A DNA stretch of 64,000 bases from Sphingobacterium shayense. Its GTDB lineage: Bacteria > Bacteroidota > Bacteroidia > Sphingobacteriales > Sphingobacteriaceae. A program made the translations under genes and the position numbers. Shown here piece by piece: positions 35,358 to 42,974 of the stretch. The stretch covers positions 1 to 64,000 of the forward strand of contig NZ_JABMCQ010000001.1 in the NCBI RefSeq assembly GCF_013179575.1. Reading direction: 5' to 3'. Below the pieces are notes generated by a model that was not told the origin of the DNA, did no database searches, and saw only the letters and a program-made list of their open reading frames with translations. Each line of letters starts with the position of its first letter. Within the stretch, counting starts at the first letter, position 1.

Positions 35358-35693
35358 TTAGAGACTGTCGCGAACTTCCACTAAGAACGATTTAAGTCGT
35401 TCAAGAGAATCTATCACGCGTTGATTCTCTTTTACTTCGTTTTTGTTGGAACGTAAAAATTCACGAGCACCTTGAAGTGTATATCCCTTATCTTTCACGA
35501 GGTTAAAGATAATTTTTAGATTAGAGATGTCATCAGGTGTAAACAAACGGTTTCCTTTTTTGTTTTTCTTTGGCTGAAGGATATCAAACTCGCGTTCATA
35601 AAAGCGTATTTGTGAAGCATTGACCTCGAACATTTCAGTAACTTCACCCATTGTGTAGTATAATTTATTTATTTCACGTTCTTTGTACGGCAT
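35358..35693 (-). CDS. MerR-family transcriptional regulator, single-domain type
   Basis: A 111-residue DNA-binding protein consisting of the MerR winged helix (YTMGEVTEMFEVNASQIRFYEREFDILQPKKNKKGNRLFTPDDI) and a short helical dimerisation tail with no ligand-binding domain. No effector-site cysteines are present. Such minimal MerR proteins are common in this phylum and their signals are unknown. A TATATTTG box at 35714-35721 on the minus strand precedes it by 20 nt. The stop is one base from the convergent phosphoesterase gene, so both mRNAs must end inside the other gene or beyond. Confidence 0.9.
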   Translation of the reverse strand: MPYKEREINKLYYTMGEVTEMFEVNASQIRFYEREFDILQPKKNKKGNRLFTPDDISNLKIIFNLVKDKGYTLQGAREFLRSNKNEVKENQRVIDSLERLKSFLVEVRDSL

Positions 35694-35713
35694 AGTTTTG
35701 TTATCTCCTTTAA

Positions 35714-35721
35714 CAAATATA
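35714..35721 (-). promoter_or_regulatory. TAnnTTTG box of the MerR-type gene
   Basis: The minus strand reads TATATTTG, predicting a leader of about 17 nt before the ATG at 35693. Confidence 0.5.
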
Positions 35722-35801
35722 CAATGTATGTTTGGTATTCAAAATTTTTCCGAGAATGAATATTTTTTTTGAATTTTGAGAAAACCAAAGCAAGGAAATA
35801 G

Positions 35802-36188
35802 ATGGCTGTCGTTAAAAAAAATGTGGGTTTAAAAAAGGGGATAGTGGTCGTTAGTCCGTTTTGGACCAATTTGTTTTCTGCAGGCAAAGCCTCGGCAGTA
35901 ACAATATTTCCTTTTATTTTTTTACAAAGCGAATCATTCACGAAGGATTTGGTCTTACTAAATCATGAACGCATCCACATTAAACAAGCTATCGAATTGA
36001 TGATAATTCCTTTTTATATTTGGTATCTACTGGAGTTTTTGATTCGTTATAGTCAGTTTCGAAACTTCAGGCGTGCCTATTATAATATCAGCTTTGAGCG
36101 GGAAGCTTATAGAAATCAAAACAATATTAATTACTGTGAAGGTCGAAAAGTCTGGGGTTTTTTGAAATATTTAAAAGAGCAATTCTGA
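35802..36188 (+). CDS. Short HExxH membrane-associated protein, possible zinc metallopeptidase
   Basis: A 128-residue protein with the zinc-peptidase motif HERIH near 55-59 (LLNHERIHIKQAIEL), a following hydrophobic stretch IPFYIWYLLEFLIRY and the acidic motif NISFEREAYRNQNN near 98-110 whose glutamate is well placed as a third metal ligand. This layout, HExxH then ExxA, recalls the core of M48/M56 peptidases, but without the rest of those domains. I do not know a named function. It lies between the MerR-type gene (divergent) and a hairpin. The start ATG at 35802 gives a basic N-terminus (MAVVKKNVGLKKG). Confidence 0.65.
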   Translation: MAVVKKNVGLKKGIVVVSPFWTNLFSAGKASAVTIFPFIFLQSESFTKDLVLLNHERIHIKQAIELMIIPFYIWYLLEFLIRYSQFRNFRRAYYNISFEREAYRNQNNINYCEGRKVWGFLKYLKEQF

Positions 36189-36229
36189 ATATCAGGAAGT
36201 AAAAAGAAAAACCCGCATCGTCAGAGTAG

Positions 36230-36266
36230 AATGCCCCCAGAAAGTGTCTAACTTTTTGGGGGCATT
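36230..36266. terminator. Strong hairpin between convergent genes
   Basis: AATGCCCCCAGAAAGT, 5-nt loop, ACTTTTTGGGGGCATT is a 16-bp stem with a single G-T pair. It lies between the HExxH gene and minus-strand accD. No clear T-tract follows directly on either strand, so it may be a terminator or a 3'-end stabiliser. Confidence 0.6.
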
Positions 36267-36289
36267 GCATTTCTGTGATATGTATATTT

Positions 36290-37132
36290 TTAGTTCAGCA
36301 TTCTTAAAAACGCTGCGACCTTCGATTTTAGATGACGACGATCAACAATGAAATCTAAAAAGCCGTGTTCCAATACAAACTCTGAAGTCTGGAACCCTTT
36401 AGGTAAATCTTTCTTGATTGTCTCTTTAATAACCCGCGGTCCTGCAAACCCTATAAGAGCCCCCGGCTCGGCGATATTGATGTCACCCAGCATCGCATAG
36501 GATGCCGTAACCCCACCTGTCGTGGGATCCGTTAGTAAACAGACGTATGGAAGTTTCGCTTTTGATAATAGAGCCAATTTAGCAGATGTTTTTGCCATTT
36601 GCATAAGCGAGAAGGCGGCTTCCATCATACGTGCTCCGCCTGATTTCGAAATCAACATAAACGGTAGTTTGTGTTCTATACAATAATCGATTGAACGAGC
36701 AATCTTTTCACCCACCACTGACCCCATCGAACCACCGATAAATGTAAAGTCCATACAAGCGATTACGATGTCTTTCCCTTCCATTTTACCATGGCCACAC
36801 CGAATCGCGTCTTTGAGGCCTGTTTTTGCTTGACTATCGGCTAACCGCGTTGGGTAAGGTTTCGTGTCTGAAAATTTAAGAGGATCCCCTGAGGTAAGGT
36901 TTCCAAATAGTTCAGTGAAATTATTATCGTCAAATAGAACAGAGAAGTATGCCGTTGAACCGATACGAATATGGTAATCACAATATTGACAAACATATTT
37001 GTTCTCAATTTGTTCACTATTCAGTAATGGCTTTTTACAGTTTGGGCATTTATTCCACATACCGTCAGGAGCTTCCTTTTTATTTTCGGTTGCAGTGTTA
37101 ATACCTGCTTTATTTCTTTTAAACCAACTCAT
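36290..37132 (-). CDS. accD: Acetyl-CoA carboxylase carboxyltransferase, beta subunit
   Basis: Together with AccA transfers the carboxyl group from biotin to acetyl-CoA to make malonyl-CoA for fatty acid synthesis. The 280-residue protein has the N-terminal four-cysteine zinc finger CPNC and CQYC (near 28-53) and the crotonase-like domain with [43 protein letters not shown] and [18 protein letters not shown], including the oxyanion-hole glycines. There is no accA nearby. The region after its start is free of genes up to the SRP RNA. Confidence 0.96.
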   Translation of the reverse strand: MSWFKRNKAGINTATENKKEAPDGMWNKCPNCKKPLLNSEQIENKYVCQYCDYHIRIGSTAYFSVLFDDNNFTELFGNLTSGDPLKFSDTKPYPTRLADSQAKTGLKDAIRCGHGKMEGKDIVIACMDFTFIGGSMGSVVGEKIARSIDYCIEHKLPFMLISKSGGARMMEAAFSLMQMAKTSAKLALLSKAKLPYVCLLTDPTTGGVTASYAMLGDINIAEPGALIGFAGPRVIKETIKKDLPKGFQTSEFVLEHGFLDFIVDRRHLKSKVAAFLRMLN

Positions 37133-37333
37133 AAGTTTTGCTAATTCGGACTACAAATAAACGAAAAATATCGTAAAAAGTAATATTGCGAGTTATCGAA
37201 CGTTTTTATAAATATTTTGGAGTTCTTCAGGTGGTCAACCGATATACTGTTTTCCGAAACTTGTTGGTTTAACCGGTTTTCACGATAAAAAATCGGTGTC
37301 GCTTTTCTCATGTCATTATTAAAAAGTCACAAA
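37133..37333. other. Intergenic stretch, nothing recognised apart from an AT-rich region
   Basis: Between accD and the SRP RNA terminator I see only AT-rich sequence with small palindromes (for instance GGTTTAACC). No promoter consensus for accD was found in the right place. Confidence 0.3.
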
Positions 37334-37336
37334 AAA

Positions 37337-37352
37337 AGCGCAACTAAGCGCT
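37337..37352 (-). terminator. Terminator of the SRP RNA
   Basis: On the minus strand AGCGC, loop TTAGTT, GCGCT is followed by a run of T residues. It lies just beyond the 3' end of the SRP RNA. Confidence 0.75.
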
Positions 37353-37372
37353 AAAGAACCCTCTTAAAAAAA

Positions 37373-37473
37373 GAAGGGCAAGCTACTCCTATCGCACCGC
37401 TCAACCAAATACCCTTGCTTTGTTCCCAACCTGGGGGAGTCAATGGGAGCTGGTCGTAGGAGACTTGCCCAGC
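37373..37473 (-). ncRNA. ffs: Small signal recognition particle RNA (4.5S type)
   Basis: The RNA component of the signal recognition particle, which binds Ffh and guides membrane proteins to the translocon. Read on the minus strand, GGGCAAG at the 5' end pairs with CTTGCCC at the 3' end, and between them the conserved apex is present: CCCCCAGG, TTG, the GGAA tetraloop, CAAAGCA, AGGG. Apex spacing from CAGG to AGCA is 18 nt, the same as in E. coli 4.5S RNA. A TACTTTTG promoter box lies directly in front (37475-37482) and a hairpin plus T-run follows. The exact ends are uncertain by a few bases. Confidence 0.88.
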
Positions 37474-37474
37474 A

Positions 37475-37482
37475 CAAAAGTA
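37475..37482 (-). promoter_or_regulatory. TAnnTTTG box of the SRP RNA
   Basis: The minus strand reads TACTTTTG. Transcription would start near 37471, matching the first base pairs of the SRP RNA closing stem. Confidence 0.6.
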
Positions 37483-37552
37483 GCAAAAAATTAGATGTAT
37501 GGAAAATTTTTTGAATGACTTTCTGTACAGGCTTGATTGTCAGTCTGCAAAA

Positions 37553-37780
37553 TTACATTTTGGTCTTGTCGTATTCTCCTTTTAAAGCGTAATAGCCGAA
37601 TATAGCCATGCCTATACTTATAATTGGGGTAAGGATAAACAAAATAATAATTCCAAATACTAAGTCTTCCTGGTGCCCAGTACTCAATTTGGGCACACCG
37701 AACTGGAAAATGCAGAAGTAGGCCGTGAGGATTGCAAGAATGATCCAAAGGACTCCAAATATTTTTTTTATACTTTCCAT
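37553..37780 (-). CDS. Small two-helix membrane protein next to the MFS transporter (DUF6814-like)
   Basis: A 75-residue protein with two membrane helices (KIFGVLWIILAILTAYFCIFQFG and LVFGIIILFILTPIISIGMAIFGYYAL) separated by a short hydrophilic loop (VPKLSTGHQED). It begins 5 nt after the stop of the MFS gene on the same strand, so the two are probably one operon, and a partner role for the transporter is a reasonable inference. Similar small proteins accompany MHS-type transporters in related genomes and are listed as DUF6814; I assign this from memory with moderate certainty. The last residues (GEYDKTKM) are cytoplasmic. Confidence 0.7.
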   Translation of the reverse strand: MESIKKIFGVLWIILAILTAYFCIFQFGVPKLSTGHQEDLVFGIIILFILTPIISIGMAIFGYYALKGEYDKTKM

Positions 37781-37785
37781 ATTAA

Positions 37786-39324
37786 TTAGTCTTTAACAGT
37801 ATTAGCAGTCATGTTTTTAGTGATATAAAGTGCCCCGATAATAAAACATACAGCCGATATAATAATAGGATACCACAGTCCCTCCAAATAGTATGTCGGA
37901 TTTCCTTGTGATTGTGCATTACTAGCAAGATATGTTGATACCGCCGGAAGTAAACCACCAAAGATTCCATTTCCAATGTGATAGGGGAGTGACATAGATG
38001 TATAACGTATCTTTACGGGGAAAATTTCAACAAGAAATGCCGCAATTGGTCCGTAGACCATAGTAATATAAAGAATCTGGACAAAGATCAGAGCAACCAG
38101 CAGGGCATATTTGCTACCGGAAATTGTTACTAAGCTTTTTGTTGTGATTTGGGGGGCGGTCTCGTTTAATTCTGCGTCACCGGGGTTCAAAAGTTGTTGA
38201 CTAGTGGTAACAATTAGCTTGGTTCCGTCAGTATATTCTGTAGTATATTTTTTTATTTCTTCCTTTCCTTGGGCTGTGGAAAGCGTTTCGGAGCTTTCTG
38301 CACGAGCATCAATAATTTCAGTTTTGTGCTCGATATTGGTGATTTGATACATGGCTTCATATATCGGTCGGTAAGTGAGCAAAGCCAAGAGCATCCCCGT
38401 TAACATGATCCATTTTCGGCCAATTTTGTCACTTAGACGGCCACAGACAACAAAAAATGGGGTTCCAATAAGCAAGGCAATTCCTAGTATGAGATCCGCT
38501 TGGTCACTATCTAAAAACATAACCGTTTTCATGAAGCTCATTGAGTAGAATTGCCCAGTGTACCAAACGACACCTTGTCCCATTGCAGCTCCGAAGAGTG
38601 CTAATAAGACGAATTTTAAATTATATTTATTGCCGAAACTTTCCTTTAGCGGGTTTGTCGCAGTTTTGCCTTCGGATTTCGCTTTCGCGAACTCTGGCGA
38701 TTCATCCATATTTCTACGTATAAGGTAGGACACATATACCATGATTATCGACAGTATAAAGGGGACACGCCAGCCCCAATTATCGAATTGCTCATCTGTC
38801 AAACAGAATCTTGTTAATAAAATGACAACTAGGGAGATGAATAACCCGAATGTTGCAGTAGTTTGTATCCATGAGGTCCAGTATCCTCTTTGGCCTTCAG
38901 GACTGTGTTCTGCAACATAGGTTGCCGCTCCTCCATATTCACCGCCGAGAGCCAATCCTTGGAGAAGTCGTAATACCAAGACAATCAAAGGTGCGAAAAA
39001 GCCTATAGATTCATAGCTTGGTGTGATCCCGATGAGAAACGTAGCTCCTCCCATCAGTATTAAAGTGACCATAAAGGTGTATTTCCGGCCGATTAGATCT
39101 CCTAAACGGCCGAAAAATAGTGCGCCGAAAGGACGGACAACGAAACCGGCTGCAAAAGTTGCTAACGTCGATAAGAATGCGGCCGTAGGGTTTTCTGCGG
39201 GGAAAAATTTTGTTGAAAGCACTACGGACAGGCTTCCGAAAATGAAGAAATCGTACCACTCAATGAGCGTACCCAAAGAGGAGGCTCCAATTACTTTCCA
39301 TAGGGATTTCTTATTAGTTTGCAT
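37786..39324 (-). CDS. MFS transporter, metabolite:proton symporter (MHS) family
   Basis: A 512-residue twelve-helix transporter. The start MQTNKKSLWKVIGASSLGTLIEWYDFFIFGSL holds the IEWYDF signature of the MHS group (ProP/KgtP/ShiA relatives), and GRLGDLIGRKYTFM and GRLSDKIGRKWIML are the two MFS loop motifs. Substrates in this group are organic acids or osmolytes; nothing here tells which. A hydrophilic insertion of about 75 residues sits between helices near 325-400 (HKTEIIDARAESSETLSTAQ...), far longer than usual for the family, and probably forms an outside or inside soluble domain. The DUF6814-like protein follows after 5 nt. Confidence 0.9.
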   Translation of the reverse strand: MQTNKKSLWKVIGASSLGTLIEWYDFFIFGSLSVVLSTKFFPAENPTAAFLSTLATFAAGFVVRPFGALFFGRLGDLIGRKYTFMVTLILMGGATFLIGITPSYESIGFFAPLIVLVLRLLQGLALGGEYGGAATYVAEHSPEGQRGYWTSWIQTTATFGLFISLVVILLTRFCLTDEQFDNWGWRVPFILSIIMVYVSYLIRRNMDESPEFAKAKSEGKTATNPLKESFGNKYNLKFVLLALFGAAMGQGVVWYTGQFYSMSFMKTVMFLDSDQADLILGIALLIGTPFFVVCGRLSDKIGRKWIMLTGMLLALLTYRPIYEAMYQITNIEHKTEIIDARAESSETLSTAQGKEEIKKYTTEYTDGTKLIVTTSQQLLNPGDAELNETAPQITTKSLVTISGSKYALLVALIFVQILYITMVYGPIAAFLVEIFPVKIRYTSMSLPYHIGNGIFGGLLPAVSTYLASNAQSQGNPTYYLEGLWYPIIISAVCFIIGALYITKNMTANTVKD

Positions 39325-39528
39325 ACACAGGTTAGGTTTACTTGTTATTTAACAGTTTATATTTTTATAAGGATGTTACTCCGAGAAATAATTAGGGGGA
39401 ATGCGTATAAAACAAATAGGTTTTAAAATATTTATATCGATCCCGTCCGTAATTAGACTTGTTTATAATCGGAACTCTAAAATTAAGAATTTTGATTAAA
39501 AATCCTAACTTTGAACAAAAAAATAGAT
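39325..39528. promoter_or_regulatory. Divergent promoter region of the MFS gene and the 85-residue protein gene
   Basis: In this 204-nt gap a TAACTTTG box (39506-39513) lies 15 nt before the ATG at 39529 and fits the plus-strand gene. For the MFS gene I see no matching box. The rest is AT-rich. Confidence 0.4.
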
Positions 39529-39786
39529 ATGGAATTAAAAGGAGCTGAAGAGCCATTTGATATAGAGATAGATAACGTCGTCTATTCTGTATTCCCCGAG
39601 GAGAAAGATGTGTATGTTGTTTTTAAAGAGGGGCGGGAATATATAAAGCTCTTGAAGGACACGGAAAATTCTTGGTTGATGTTGAATCCCGAAACTGAAC
39701 TTCCGATGTTTGGAATGGATGAAGAGGTAGACCGAATAGGAAAAAAAATTAATGAGGAACTGCGTCTGGGTTCTGATCGCAAGTAA
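39529..39786 (+). CDS. Small acidic conserved protein of unknown function
   Basis: An 85-residue soluble, acidic protein (MELKGAEEPFDIEIDNVVYSVFPEEKDVYVVFKEGREY...). It looks like one small beta-rich unit with strands FDIEIDNVVYSVFPE, VYVVFKEG and YIKLLKD, then a helix DEEVDRIGKKINEELR. There is no signal peptide, membrane helix or catalytic motif. An upstream TTG at 39511 is in frame but lies in the promoter box (39506-39513), so the ATG at 39529 is chosen. The function is unknown. A hairpin with a T-run follows (39793-39822). Confidence 0.65.
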   Translation: MELKGAEEPFDIEIDNVVYSVFPEEKDVYVVFKEGREYIKLLKDTENSWLMLNPETELPMFGMDEEVDRIGKKINEELRLGSDRK

Positions 39787-39792
39787 ATTATT

Positions 39793-39822
39793 AAAAGCGC
39801 TTTACATTTGTAGAACGCTTTT
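39793..39822. terminator. Hairpin terminator between the 85-residue protein gene and rsmG
   Basis: AAAAGCG and CGCTTTT close a stem whose inner part TTTACA/TGTAGA pairs with one mismatch beside it; a run of six T residues follows on the plus strand. It serves the convergent genes 39529-39786 and rsmG. Confidence 0.7.
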
Positions 39823-39844
39823 TTATCCAATGAAGTTCTTGTAA

Positions 39845-40480
39845 TTACATTGGAATGTATACTATATATTTAGTGTCAAAGAAATCTTCCTGAAAGTAAT
39901 CGGCTAGTCGGTGTAGCTCAGCTTTTAAGTTGGCTTCTTTTATTTCTTCTTTTAAATCTCCGCCCTTGAGGTATAAAATTCCGTTAGGTAAGGCATTTTT
40001 ATCTTTTTTTTCAAACTTATTTCTAACCCAGGGGATAAAATCAGCTAAACGTGTAACAGCTCTGGAAACAACAAAATCGTATTTGTAATCCAATACTTCT
40101 GCACGTATGTGATCTGCTTCGATATTTTTGAGCCCGATAGCGGCGGCTACCTCGCGCACGACTTTTATTTTCTTTCCGATCGAATCTACCAAATGGAATT
40201 GAACTTCAGGGAAAAGTATAGCCAGGGGTATACCCGGGAACCCTCCGCCGGTACCGACGTCTAGAATTCTAGTGCCGGAAGTAAATTCGCTTACAAATTT
40301 TGCAATGCCTAGGGAGTGTAGTACGTGGTGTAAGTAAAGACTCTCGATATCTTTCCGGGACACAACATTTATCTGGTCATTCCAAAATGGATATACCTCC
40401 GCTAGTTGTGCAAACTGTTCTTTCTGGTCGTCTGTTAATTTTGGAAAATACTTATAAATGATATCTACTGTAGGATTCAT
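39845..40480 (-). CDS. rsmG: 16S rRNA (guanine527-N7)-methyltransferase
   Basis: Methylates G527 of 16S rRNA, a modification linked to streptomycin response. The 211-residue protein has SAM motif I ILDVGTGGGFPGIPLAILFPEVQFHLVDSIGKK near 75-105, the family segment FWNDQINVVSRKDIESLYLHHVLHSLG and the catalytic-site region FVVSRAVTRLADFIPW. All RsmG/GidB marks are in place. The C-terminal tail (HRLADYFQEDFFDTKYIVYIPM) is a little longer than the minimum. The upstream glycosyltransferase ends 36 nt before its start on the same strand, so the two may be co-transcribed. Confidence 0.95.
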   Translation of the reverse strand: MNPTVDIIYKYFPKLTDDQKEQFAQLAEVYPFWNDQINVVSRKDIESLYLHHVLHSLGIAKFVSEFTSGTRILDVGTGGGFPGIPLAILFPEVQFHLVDSIGKKIKVVREVAAAIGLKNIEADHIRAEVLDYKYDFVVSRAVTRLADFIPWVRNKFEKKDKNALPNGILYLKGGDLKEEIKEANLKAELHRLADYFQEDFFDTKYIVYIPM

Positions 40481-40516
40481 ATGTTTTTAATTAAATTGAC
40501 GTGGAACTAAGGAGAA

Positions 40517-41662
40517 TTACTTCCAAGCTATTTCTTTTTTATTGCGGTTAAATACCCCGTTGATGCAAATATAGAAATAGTAAAACAGATCTAATATCGG
40601 CAGCCAAAGTAAAAGATCATGAACCCCCAATTTTCGGTAAATACTATTGAAAATAATAAGTTGGCCGAGGAGCCGTATTAAATACGCGCCAACGGGAATA
40701 TACCAAAGGGAGGGGTAAATAAGAACGCATACGACTATCATTATATAAAATAATAACGCTGAAACAAGTTGTGCAGCTAGCATGCGTTTATGGCGGCCTT
40801 TGTATAGCGTCGATGCTCCAGAGTGCCGTGCTTTTTGTCTATAATAGGCTTTCCATGTTTCCTTGGGTCCAGAGTAGACATGAGCATTCTGATGGATTGC
40901 AAGGTTGACGTTGTTGCGGGTAGCATTTTGGTTAACAAACAGATCGTCGTCTCCAGATTTGATATGCATGTGTTTTGTGAAACCTTTAGATTTAAAAAAC
41001 AGCGATTTTTTATAAGCGAGGTTTCGCCCAACAGCCATATAGGCATTTCTTTTCAAAGCGTACGAAATGTAGCTCATTGCGGTGTGTGTGGTTTCGAACC
41101 GTATTATCTTGTTAAGAAAGCCCGGAAGTTTAAAATATGGTGAATATCCCAAAATAATTTCCTTTTCCTTCGTGAAAGCACCTGCCATTTCGCTAATCCA
41201 TCTTGAATTTATCGGCTGGCAGTCCGCATCGGTAAAGAGAAGATGGTCGTATCTCGCTCCTTTTATTCCCATAGTGAGCGTAAATTTCTTGGTATTCTTC
41301 AGTCTTATATGTTCTTTAATCTCAATTACTTTTAATCTTTCGGGATATTTGCTAATAAATTCCTTTAGAACCCACTTCGTGTCGTCGCTCGAGCAATCGT
41401 CGACAACTATAACCTCATATTCTGGATATTCTTGTTGTAAAATGTCTGGTAAAAATTGTCGTAAGTTATCCTGCTCGTTGAAGGCTGAAATAATAATGCT
41501 TATCGGTGGTTTAAAATCATTTTCCTGATGGGATTTGATTTTATGTACAGCAAGTTTGCCGTATACGAATAAGATATAATAAAGCTGTACAAGTAATAAT
41601 AGTCCTAGTATTCCTAATGGAATATAAGGTATATACGGAGTAAATTGTTCGAGTTCTACCAT
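40517..41662 (-). CDS. Membrane-anchored family 2 glycosyltransferase
   Basis: A 381-residue glycosyltransferase with one N-terminal helix (YIPLGILGLLLLVQLYYILFVYG), a GT-A catalytic domain and two to three C-terminal helices (MLAAQLVSALLFYIMIVVCVL, YIPVGAYLIRLLGQLIIFNSIY). Motifs are PISIIISAFNEQDNL, the nucleotide aspartates IVVDDCSSDDT, the DxD-type FTDADCQP, the acceptor region SGDDDLFVN and QKARHSG, in place of the QxxRW of processive enzymes. It is likely to build a surface polysaccharide or glycolipid; sugar and acceptor are unknown. A TATCTTTG box on the minus strand (41673-41680) ends 11 nt before the ATG, giving an almost absent leader. Confidence 0.9.
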   Translation of the reverse strand: MVELEQFTPYIPYIPLGILGLLLLVQLYYILFVYGKLAVHKIKSHQENDFKPPISIIISAFNEQDNLRQFLPDILQQEYPEYEVIVVDDCSSDDTKWVLKEFISKYPERLKVIEIKEHIRLKNTKKFTLTMGIKGARYDHLLFTDADCQPINSRWISEMAGAFTKEKEIILGYSPYFKLPGFLNKIIRFETTHTAMSYISYALKRNAYMAVGRNLAYKKSLFFKSKGFTKHMHIKSGDDDLFVNQNATRNNVNLAIHQNAHVYSGPKETWKAYYRQKARHSGASTLYKGRHKRMLAAQLVSALLFYIMIVVCVLIYPSLWYIPVGAYLIRLLGQLIIFNSIYRKLGVHDLLLWLPILDLFYYFYICINGVFNRNKKEIAWK

Positions 41663-41672
41663 AATATAGGCT

Positions 41673-41680
41673 CAAAGATA
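41673..41680 (-). promoter_or_regulatory. TAnnTTTG box of the glycosyltransferase gene
   Basis: The minus strand reads TATCTTTG, ten bases before the ATG at 41662, predicting a leader of only about 6-7 nt. Confidence 0.5.
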
Positions 41681-41764
41681 AGGTGTTATTTGAAGATATC
41701 GGGGGGAATTAGTTAAGTTTTATTAAGAAATTAGTCCATGCTCGTTTCCTTCTGTTTTTTATCC

Positions 41765-41772
41765 TATTTTTG
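41765..41772 (+). promoter_or_regulatory. TAnnTTTG box of tgt
   Basis: TATTTTTG, 34 nt before the tgt ATG at 41807. It is divergent from the glycosyltransferase promoter in the same 144-nt gap. Confidence 0.5.
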
Positions 41773-41806
41773 CAGTGATTAAAAAAAAGAGGGTACCACT
41801 AGATAT

Positions 41807-42937
41807 ATGAAATTTACGCTTCAAGCACAAGATAATGGGTCCAAGGCTCGTGCAGGGATTTTGGAAACTGCGCACGGGAATATCCAAACGCCAATATTTA
41901 TGCCTGTAGGTACCGCCGGTACTGTTAAAGCAGTTCATCAGCGTGAACTTGTGGAAGATATACAGGCACAAATAATTTTGGGCAACACTTACCATTTGTA
42001 TCTCCGTCCGGGTCTTGACGTATTGAATAAAGCAGGCGGATTACATAAGTTTATAAATTGGGAGCGGCCTATTTTAACGGATTCAGGTGGATACCAAGTG
42101 TATTCCTTAACCGAAGTACGTAAGATTAAAGAAGAAGGGGTGACTTTTCGGTCGCATATTGACGGGTCGAAACACTTATTTACTCCTGAAAATGTAATGG
42201 ACACGCAGCGTATAATCGGTGCCGATATCATAATGGCTTTCGACGAGTGTACGCCATATCCCTGCGATTATAGGTATGCTCGCCGTTCGTTGGACATGAC
42301 TCACCGTTGGCTTAAACGGTGCGTAGATCGTTTTGATACCACTGATCCTCTTTATGGATATGAACAAACATTATTCCCTATCGTGCAAGGCTCCGTCTAT
42401 AAAGATTTACGGGAGAAATCCGCGGAAGTAATTGCTTCTTTCAATAGAGATGGTAATGCGATTGGAGGGCTTTCTGTAGGAGAACCTGCTGAAGAGATGT
42501 ATGCGATGACCGAAGTTGTCACCAATATTCTGCCGGAAGATAAACCAAGATACTTGATGGGGGTCGGTACTCCAGTGAATTTGCTGGAAAATATTGCTTT
42601 AGGTATCGATATGTTTGATTGTGTGATGCCCACTCGAAATGCCCGGAACGGGATGTTATTTACACAAAATGGTATCATCAACATAAAAAATGAGAAGTGG
42701 AAAGACGATTTTTCTCCGATTGAGGCAGAAAGTGACCTATTGGTCGATCAAATCCATACGAAGGCATATCTACGGCATCTAATCAGATCTCAAGAGATAC
42801 TTGGTGCGCAAATTGCTTCCTTGCACAATTTGCATTTCTATCTTTGGTTAGTAAACCAGGCACGGGAAAAAATTATAGATGGGACTTTCTATCCGTGGAA
42901 GGAAAAAATGGTGAAAATATTAGGGCAAAGATTGTAA
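41807..42937 (+). CDS. tgt: tRNA-guanine transglycosylase (queuosine pathway)
   Basis: Exchanges guanine 34 of GUN tRNAs for the queuine precursor preQ1. The 376-residue length is normal. Catalytic motifs are LTDSGGYQVYSL near 92 (usually GGFQVFSL), the substrate pocket GGLSVGEPAEEMY and the nucleophile aspartate in MFDCVMPTRNARNG near 264. The C-terminal zinc motif CxCxxC...H of most family members is not present: the matching segment reads FSPIEAESDLLVDQIHTKAYLRHLIRSQ with no cysteine. I believe relatives in this phylum share this loss, so the enzyme is likely functional. lptF/G-type permease follows after 37 nt. Confidence 0.93.
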   Translation: MKFTLQAQDNGSKARAGILETAHGNIQTPIFMPVGTAGTVKAVHQRELVEDIQAQIILGNTYHLYLRPGLDVLNKAGGLHKFINWERPILTDSGGYQVYSLTEVRKIKEEGVTFRSHIDGSKHLFTPENVMDTQRIIGADIIMAFDECTPYPCDYRYARRSLDMTHRWLKRCVDRFDTTDPLYGYEQTLFPIVQGSVYKDLREKSAEVIASFNRDGNAIGGLSVGEPAEEMYAMTEVVTNILPEDKPRYLMGVGTPVNLLENIALGIDMFDCVMPTRNARNGMLFTQNGIINIKNEKWKDDFSPIEAESDLLVDQIHTKAYLRHLIRSQEILGAQIASLHNLHFYLWLVNQAREKIIDGTFYPWKEKMVKILGQRL

Positions 42938-42974
42938 CTTCGGAAACTGTAAAGAAGGTTACGGAACAAGATTT

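Noticed and set aside
36230-36266. Mobile-element end or attachment site
   Set aside because: The inverted repeat is single, has no flanking duplication and no recombinase nearby; a transcript-end hairpin is simpler.
41082-41528. 148-codon plus-strand frame opposite the glycosyltransferase
   Set aside because: It is antisense to a well supported enzyme; no start signal or recognisable domain.
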